This document shows, in pieces, positions 17,201-21,264 of a stretch of 21,264 nucleotides of DNA; the first letter of the stretch is position 1; each line of letters starts with the position of its first letter. The notes beneath the pieces are model-generated. The model had not been told where the DNA came from, did no database searches, and was given only the letters and a program-made list of their open reading frames with translations. The DNA lies in contig SFHK01000053.1 of assembly GCA_004556395.1 (NCBI GenBank), positions 1 through 21,264 of the forward strand, written 5' to 3'. The translations under genes were made by a program, and so were the position numbers. Source of the DNA: Clostridiales bacterium (GTDB lineage Bacteria; Bacillota; Clostridia; Christensenellales; Aristaeellaceae).

Positions 17201-17269
17201 GTGATGGATGAAAATGTGAAGGTAACTTCCGGCGAATACGCGCTGGAAATGGAAATTCAGATTCTGTGA
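14249..17269 (+). CDS. GH2 beta-galactosidase-like glycoside hydrolase
   Basis: 1006 residues with the five-domain LacZ layout and no signal peptide, so cytoplasmic. Expected to hydrolyse terminal beta-linked galactose or a similar sugar by a retaining mechanism. Catalytic acid/base is Glu462 in WSLGNESG; the nucleophile is Glu527 in ILCEYAYQ. NLETHG supplies the Mg-ligand equivalents, and YSQDSK keeps the sugar-contacting Asp. The aromatic platform (Trp558 in GGFVWDF), CMNGVV and the C-terminal Trp982 (MAWSTVM) are also kept. Unusually, the residue three after the nucleophile, His540 in E. coli LacZ, is Tyr530, and the following GNS-type segment reads ILNSGGG. The specificity may therefore differ from lactose. 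GGGAG precedes the start. It follows the sugar transporter but has its own promoter, and is probably cotranscribed with the next two genes. Confidence 0.93.
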   Translation: MNFHTKPEWQNIEVQSINRLSAHSPWENTLSLSLDGTWKFLLCEHPSMLPAAFYVPDFNDEDWREIQVPGNWELQGASEPIYTNWVYPFTDEPGAHLITPSYERETGYASRMNPPHLPDMIPTGLYRRSFEVPEYFVGRKLILHFGGVESGFYVWVNGNPVGYSQDSKLACEFDVTRYVYAGENQITLQVMRFTDATWLEDQDYWHLSGVFRPVTLYSKPRMYIEDVMVRTDQDGNFLLDCQVTRVSGFADTLVRLHIYDPDGKIIYREKRAPAAEPPSFLDHDAPMPGHARFHVKIDHPRLWTPETPTLYRVHLALLDPGSGDAADREKVLFGFRTVSIEDGVLKLNGRRVIVRGVNRHEHSVDGGRAVSREQMKKEILLMKELGVNAVRSCHYPDDPAFYDLCDEHGLMVVCETNLETHGVRGMLSNDPEWAEAYLQRARRMAQTHKNHASIIIWSLGNESGLGPHHAAMAAWLRYYDPTRPVQYESGNPGRAISDIRCPMYPTREAILELLSDTKDDRPVILCEYAYQILNSGGGLSRFRELTEKYPRFQGGFVWDFQDKALWRADHTPGYGGDFFEAVTEPYEPKFMCMNGVVTHDLTVKPVGLEMQAVYAPVFLERREGNRYAFKNRFLALTTAGFTLSWTAYAASEPTGSGEMPLPALAPMSEGEISFGPARAAGEDAYLDVDIVCPEGKAYHQQFLLGGVLPSPRRVRYLPATFDDSHGMITVQAPGLSMAVSKSTGCIVSLTKYGREYVLNALSECASRGLSGANAQPGWGCWADWSAFTQENCNRRLILLNVSALGDGRVQLERVTRLTSRTAQGAAIDVYLRLVMSGDGTMTLSSRFRLSGIDSVERLGFTWTLPEGFEKVEWFGRGPGESYPDRKEAARLGTYQTTVTEMHFPFTPPAENGGREDVRRVTFETADGARVIMRASRPFHFDAHHYTVCDLRDATHDDEIPVRPETIVHTDAAHAGIGGGMAWSTVMDENVKVTSGEYALEMEIQIL

Positions 17270-17291
17270 CGATACGGAAGGGTTGAGAGAG

Positions 17292-18461
17292 ATGGCAAAG
17301 GCAGTTCTTCGTCCCACGCGCGAGACGCGCGTTCGCAGCGGGCACCCGTGGGTGTTCGCGTCCGACGTGGACAGGGTAGAGGGCGCGTACACGCCCGGCG
17401 ACGTCGTGAACGTGGAAAGCTCCAAGGGAACGTTTCTGGGCAAGGCGTTTTACAATCCGCATTCGCAGATTGCGCTGCGCATGCTGACGTACAGGGATGA
17501 AAGCGTCGATCACGCGTTCTTCCAGCGCCGCGTGGAGACGGCGTGGAAGTACCGGCAGGACTTCTGCGACGTGAACAGCTGCCGCCTGATCTATTCCGAG
17601 AGCGATTTCCTGCCCGGGCTGATCGTGGACAAGTTCTCGGATATTCTGGTGATTCAGTCCATGTCGCTGGGCATTGAGCAGTGGAAGAAGGACATCGTGG
17701 AGATTCTGGTGGACGTGGTGAAGCCGCGCGGCATTTACGAGCGCAACGACGTGCCCGTGCGCCGGCTGGAGGGCATGGAGCAGACCACCGGCCTTCTGTG
17801 GGGCGAGGTGCCCGATTTCGTGCCCATGACCGAGAACGGCATCCTGTATATGGTGGACGTGAAGAACGGCCAGAAGACCGGCTTCTTCTTAGACCAGAAG
17901 GAGAACCGGCACGAGGTCATGAAGCTGTGCAAGGGCGCGCGCGTGCTGGACTGCTTCTGCCACAACGGCTCGTTCGCGCTGAACGCCGCAAAGGGCGGCG
18001 CGGCGAGCGTGCTGGGCGTGGACATTTCGGAGGACGCGATCGAGGTGGCGCGCAAGAACGCCGAAAACAACGGGCTTTCCAACGTGACGTTTGAGGTGCA
18101 CAACTGCTTTGACCATCTGCGCGAGCTGACCGACGCAAAGGAGAAATTCGACGTGGTGATTCTCGACCCGCCCGCCTTCGCCAAGACGCGCGCGGCCGTG
18201 GAGAGCGCGCTGCGCGGCTACAAGGAAATCAACCTGCGCGGCCTGAAGCTGGTGCGCGACGGCGGCTATCTGGTCAGCTGCTCGTGTTCGCAGCACGTGT
18301 CCACGCAGCAGTTCACCGACATGATCAACACCGCCGCGCGCGACGCGAAAAAGCGCGTGCGTCTGGTGGAAATGCGCTCGCAGGGGCACGATCACCCGGT
18401 GCTTCCGGCCAGCCCGGAGACCCGGTATCTGAAGTGCGCCATCATGCAGATATTCGACTGA
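17292..18461 (+). CDS. class I rRNA large-subunit methyltransferase, RlmI-like
   Basis: 389 residues. An N-terminal PUA domain (about 1-75, RSGHPWVFASDVDRVEG and FLGKAFYNPHSQIALRML) precedes a central segment and a C-terminal Rossmann methyltransferase. KTGFFLDQKENR introduces the SAM site LDCFCHNGSF (from about 219), then GVDIS, and the catalytic-type motif DPPAF (292-296). LVSCSCSQHVS follows near the end. This matches the RlmI (YccW) family, which methylates C5 of a cytosine in 23S rRNA. The ATG at 17292 follows GGAAGGG (17276-17282); the TTG at 17283 is too close to that site. It lies 22 bases after the GH2 gene without a terminator, and its stop TGA shares a base with the helicase ATG, so these genes are read together. 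Confidence 0.9.
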   Translation: MAKAVLRPTRETRVRSGHPWVFASDVDRVEGAYTPGDVVNVESSKGTFLGKAFYNPHSQIALRMLTYRDESVDHAFFQRRVETAWKYRQDFCDVNSCRLIYSESDFLPGLIVDKFSDILVIQSMSLGIEQWKKDIVEILVDVVKPRGIYERNDVPVRRLEGMEQTTGLLWGEVPDFVPMTENGILYMVDVKNGQKTGFFLDQKENRHEVMKLCKGARVLDCFCHNGSFALNAAKGGAASVLGVDISEDAIEVARKNAENNGLSNVTFEVHNCFDHLRELTDAKEKFDVVILDPPAFAKTRAAVESALRGYKEINLRGLKLVRDGGYLVSCSCSQHVSTQQFTDMINTAARDAKKRVRLVEMRSQGHDHPVLPASPETRYLKCAIMQIFD

Positions 18462-20791
18462 TGAACGAGACTGTGCGCTCCGTAAACGTGCGAACGCTTG
18501 CGGAGGTCTATTTTGAGGGCGGCGATTTGGGCGCGGACGGCGGCATAGACCGCATGCAGGAGGGGCTGAAGGGGCACCTTCTGCTTCAGAAGGCGTATCC
18601 GGAGGGCTACAGAAGCGAGGTACCGGTGCGCATCGAGCGCGAGGTGAGCGGCATTCCGCTGATCGTGCAGGGGCGCATCGACGGCCTTCTGCTCGCGGAC
18701 GGGCAGGCGCTGGTGGAGGAAATCAAGACCACGCGCCGCCCGCCCGCGCGCGTTTCGGAGCGCGACTATCCCGTGCACTGGGCGCAGGCCGAGATCTACG
18801 CCTATATTCTGGCGGAAAACGAGAACCTGCCGGAGGTGACCGTGCGGCTGACGTACGCCGATCTGTCCGGCGCGCGCGCGTCGTTTACCCGCCCCTATAC
18901 GCGCGAGAAGCTCACCGCGCTGTTTTTTCTGTATGCCGAAGCCTACGCCCGCCGGCTGCGCTTCTTTGACGAATGGAAGGAAACGTCGCTGCCGTCCATG
19001 CGCGCGCTGGGCTTTCCGTTCGCGGGCTTCCGCGAGGGGCAGCGCGCGATGGCGGCGCAGATCTACCGAACGATTCGAGACAAAAAGAAAATCCTCGTCG
19101 AAGCGCCCACCGGCATCGGAAAAACCGCCGGGGCGCTGTTTCCCGCGGTCAAGGCGCTGGGCGAGGGGCGCGTGGAGACGGTGTTTTACCTGACCGCGCG
19201 CACCACCGGCCGCCGCGCCGCCGAGGACGCGCTGAACCGCATGCGCGAGGGCGGGCTGATGATCCGCTCGGTGACGATCACGGCGAAGTCGAAGATCTGT
19301 CCGGTTCCCGGCACGCGCTGCGACCCGGAGGCGTGTCCCTATGCGCGCGGCTACTTCGACCGGCAGAAGAAGGCGGTGGAGGAGGCGTGGCGCACGCCGG
19401 GGCTGGACAGGGAAGCGGTGCTGGCGCTTGCGAAAAAGCACCGGCTGTGCCCGTTCGAGCTGTCGCTGGCGCTGGCGGAGACGGCGGAGGTCGTGGTGTG
19501 CGACTACAACTACGTGTTCGATCCCGTCGTGCGCCTGAAGCGCTTTTTCGACCACAGAGGCAGCTATGCGCTTCTGATCGACGAGGCGCACAACCTGATT
19601 CCGCGCGCGCGGGAGATGTATTCGGCAGAGCTGAGCGCGAAGAATGTGCGAACGCTTCGGCGCGAGGTGGGGAAGTGCGAGGGCAGGCTCTCGCCCCTGT
19701 ACGCCGCGTGTACGCGCTTTCTCAAAAGCTTTGAGCACGCCGAGGAATGCGAGCTGCGAAGCGAGCTGCCCATCGCGCTCATCGACGAAGCCAAGCCGTT
19801 TCTGGACGCGCTGCGCGACCGGCTGGATTCGGCGTCTCCGTTTCATTCGCTTCTATTGGAGGAATATTTCGCCGTGTCCGCGTTCCTGCGCGTGTCGGGC
19901 GAGTTTGACGAGGAAACGTATAAGACGCTGATCGAGCCGGAGGGCAAGCGCTGCCGCGTGCGGCTGTGGTGCTGGAACCCGACGCAAAGGCTTTCGCGCA
20001 CGATGAAGCGCATGCGCGGCACGGCGCTGTTTTCCGCCACGCTCACGCCCATCGGGCACTACGCGCGGCTGTTCGGCATCAGCGAAAACGACGGCGACCG
20101 CACGCTTTCGCTGCCGTCGCCGTTTCCGAGGGAAAACCTTTTAAGCCTTTCGATGGACATTCCCACGCGCTATTCCGCCCGCGAGGAAAGCGCGCCGCGC
20201 GTCGCCCGCGCGATTGCGCAGCTGGCGCTGGCGAAAAGGGGCAACTACGTGGCGTGCTTCCCCAGCCACGCGTACCTGAATCAGGTGGCGGAGCTCTTCC
20301 GCGCGCACTACCCGAGCGTGCGCGTGCTGCTTCAGGCGCGGGACATGAACGAGGACGCGCGAAACGCGTACCTCGCGCAGTTCCGCGAAAACCCGGAAAC
20401 GTCCATGGTGGCGTTTATCGCCATGGGCGGCGTGTTCTCCGAGGGCGTCGACCTGCCCGGCGAACGCCTGATCGGCGCGGCGATCGTGGGCGTGGGGCTG
20501 CCCCAGCTGTGCTTCGAGCGCAATTCGCTCGCCGCCCTCTATAACGACGCGGACGGCGAGGGCGGCTTTGAAACGGCCTACGTCTACCCCGGCTTCGGCA
20601 AATGCCTTCAGGCCGCCGGCCGCGTCATCCGCACCCCCACCGACCGCGGCGTAACCCTCTTCATCGACGACCGCTACGCCCGCGAGGACTACCAGACCCT
20701 CTTCCCGCCCCATATCCGCCCCGCCCCCGTAACCGAAAAAACGCTGGCAAACACGCTGGCGAGGTTCTGGGGGACAAAGGGACAGGCGTGA
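18461..20791 (+). CDS. PD-(D/E)XK nuclease - XPD/DinG-like Fe-S helicase fusion
   Basis: 776 residues. The first about 160 residues look like a RecB/Cas4-type PD-(D/E)XK nuclease: D74 in QGRIDGL, then E87-I-K89, then QAEIYAY, the usual QxxxY motif. A superfamily 2 helicase of the Rad3/XPD/DinG group follows: Walker A APTGIGKT (215-222), DEAH (374-377) and motif VI QAAGRVIR (717-724). Four cysteines (280, 287, 292 and 330) lie between motifs Ia and II and match the 4Fe-4S pocket of XPD and DinG, which move 5' to 3' on single-stranded DNA. It probably resolves or trims DNA structures during repair. The start overlaps the methyltransferase stop (TGATG). The end is GC-rich and no clear terminator follows. 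Substrate polarity and nuclease activity are inferences from motifs. Confidence 0.88.
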   Translation: MNETVRSVNVRTLAEVYFEGGDLGADGGIDRMQEGLKGHLLLQKAYPEGYRSEVPVRIEREVSGIPLIVQGRIDGLLLADGQALVEEIKTTRRPPARVSERDYPVHWAQAEIYAYILAENENLPEVTVRLTYADLSGARASFTRPYTREKLTALFFLYAEAYARRLRFFDEWKETSLPSMRALGFPFAGFREGQRAMAAQIYRTIRDKKKILVEAPTGIGKTAGALFPAVKALGEGRVETVFYLTARTTGRRAAEDALNRMREGGLMIRSVTITAKSKICPVPGTRCDPEACPYARGYFDRQKKAVEEAWRTPGLDREAVLALAKKHRLCPFELSLALAETAEVVVCDYNYVFDPVVRLKRFFDHRGSYALLIDEAHNLIPRAREMYSAELSAKNVRTLRREVGKCEGRLSPLYAACTRFLKSFEHAEECELRSELPIALIDEAKPFLDALRDRLDSASPFHSLLLEEYFAVSAFLRVSGEFDEETYKTLIEPEGKRCRVRLWCWNPTQRLSRTMKRMRGTALFSATLTPIGHYARLFGISENDGDRTLSLPSPFPRENLLSLSMDIPTRYSAREESAPRVARAIAQLALAKRGNYVACFPSHAYLNQVAELFRAHYPSVRVLLQARDMNEDARNAYLAQFRENPETSMVAFIAMGGVFSEGVDLPGERLIGAAIVGVGLPQLCFERNSLAALYNDADGEGGFETAYVYPGFGKCLQAAGRVIRTPTDRGVTLFIDDRYAREDYQTLFPPHIRPAPVTEKTLANTLARFWGTKGQA

Positions 20792-20966
20792 CGCGGCGGC
20801 TTCGGAAAAGAAAAAATGTACGGTGTTCCTCGATTGTCTGTTGGATGGGCACGATCGATTTGCCTTCAGGCACCACCGCACAATTCGGCGGCGCGTCAGG
20901 CGATGTCTTTTCCGCCATCTGCGGCATGCAAATTTCTCGATTTACCTCCAGTAAACCTTCGAAATT

Positions 20967-21010
20967 ACGCCGCGTTTCTAACGCACATGCGCGCGTTAGA
21001 AACGCGGCGT
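20967..21010. repeat. perfect 18-bp inverted repeat
   Basis: ACGCCGCGTTTCTAACGC (20967-20984) and its exact complement (20993-21010) enclose an 8-base loop. No T-run follows on either side, so it is not a standard terminator. Confidence 0.9.
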
Positions 21011-21122
21011 GCGTTAGAACGAAGTGTAAGAATGTTCGCAAAGGGTTTCAGGCTTCCTCCGAGGGCTCCCGAATGCTTTGTCTGATGACAGTCGCTGCTG
21101 GCTTGACAGGTAATCGTAACGT

Positions 21123-21167
21123 AAACGAGTCGGCTTTTCCATTCCACATGGATCAGCCGACTCGTTT
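21123..21167. repeat. 13-bp inverted repeat with inner hairpin
   Basis: AAACGAGTCGGCT (21123-21135) pairs exactly with AGCCGACTCGTTT (21155-21167). Inside the loop, TCCAT (21138-21142) pairs with ATGGA (21148-21152), so the RNA would form one long stem with a small internal loop. The plus-strand flank GATTTCGTTCCTT is only moderately T-rich; it may act as a weak terminator for the helicase operon. Confidence 0.75.
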
Positions 21168-21264
21168 GATTTCGTTCCTTGTGATGCGTCTAACGCTTCA
21201 TCTGACGCATCTGCGTGCGTTAGGATGATGCATCAGAGGGTTCGCAAAAAGCTTCAGGGCTTCT

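Larger units (their letters stand above)
20792..21264. repeat. non-coding repeat-bearing stretch at the right edge
   Basis: No gene is supported here; open frames on either strand follow the repeats and have no ribosome binding site at a sensible spacing. A minus-strand frame (about 20800-20929) has plausible residue composition (MPQMAEKTSPDAPPNC...) but matches nothing recognised. A diverged direct repeat is present: 21011-21057 and 21217-21264 share GCGTTAG, TTCGCAAA and TTCAGG at the same spacing, about 206 bases apart. Each is preceded by a CTAACGC/GCGTTAG inverted pair. The second copy continues beyond the window. TGCCTTCAGGCA (20861-20872) is a short palindrome. Confidence 0.6.

Noticed and set aside
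20661..21041. Minus-strand small gene downstream of and antisense to the helicase end
   Set aside because: The first part comes from the GCGTTAG repeat, the last part is antisense to the helicase gene, and the best internal ATG is 16 bases from GGAGG. No family is recognised.

Overview
The window looks like a chromosomal segment of a GC-rich, anaerobic Gram-positive bacterium of the Clostridia type. This is inferred from the CUT1 sugar transporter of LplB/LplC/solute-binding type without its own ATPase, strong AGGAGG ribosome binding sites, sigma-A-like promoters and the general gene content. No rRNA, tRNA or CRISPR array was recognised, and a species cannot be named from the sequence.

Layout. 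(1) Positions 1-850 are visibly AT-richer than the rest and hold a minus-strand DUF4236 membrane protein with a good promoter, plus the start of another minus-strand reading frame leaving the left edge. (2) 958-2528 is a two-gene operon: a low-molecular-weight tyrosine phosphatase overlapping a membrane-anchored metallophosphoesterase. (3) 2529-5045 has no credible gene. It is a 2.4 kb island of palindromic repeats: a mosaic of four module types of quantised length (about 41, 77 and 116 bp), followed by a train of long hairpins ending just before the ribosome binding site of glnS. (4) 5046-10209 holds glutaminyl-tRNA synthetase, a DMT-type transporter, the ATPase YchF and a U32-family protein. 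(5) 10324-14105 is a sugar-import operon (two permeases and a solute-binding lipoprotein) with its own promoter and a strong terminator. (6) 14178-20791 has its own promoter and encodes a GH2 beta-galactosidase-like enzyme, an RlmI-like 23S rRNA methyltransferase and a helicase combining a PD-(D/E)XK nuclease domain with an XPD/DinG-like iron-sulfur helicase. (7) 20792-21264 is non-coding, with large perfect inverted repeats and a diverged direct repeat of a second family that continues past the right edge.

How the parts work together. The transporter and the GH2 enzyme probably form a locus for importing and hydrolysing an oligosaccharide; the missing ATPase would be supplied in trans. The remaining genes are mostly housekeeping (translation, RNA modification, DNA metabolism). 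The most unusual part is the palindromic mosaic between the phosphatase operon and glnS. It resembles in principle the BIME/REP or neisserial NIME mosaics, shows stem-preserving base changes between copies, and may be transcribed from a promoter at its left edge.
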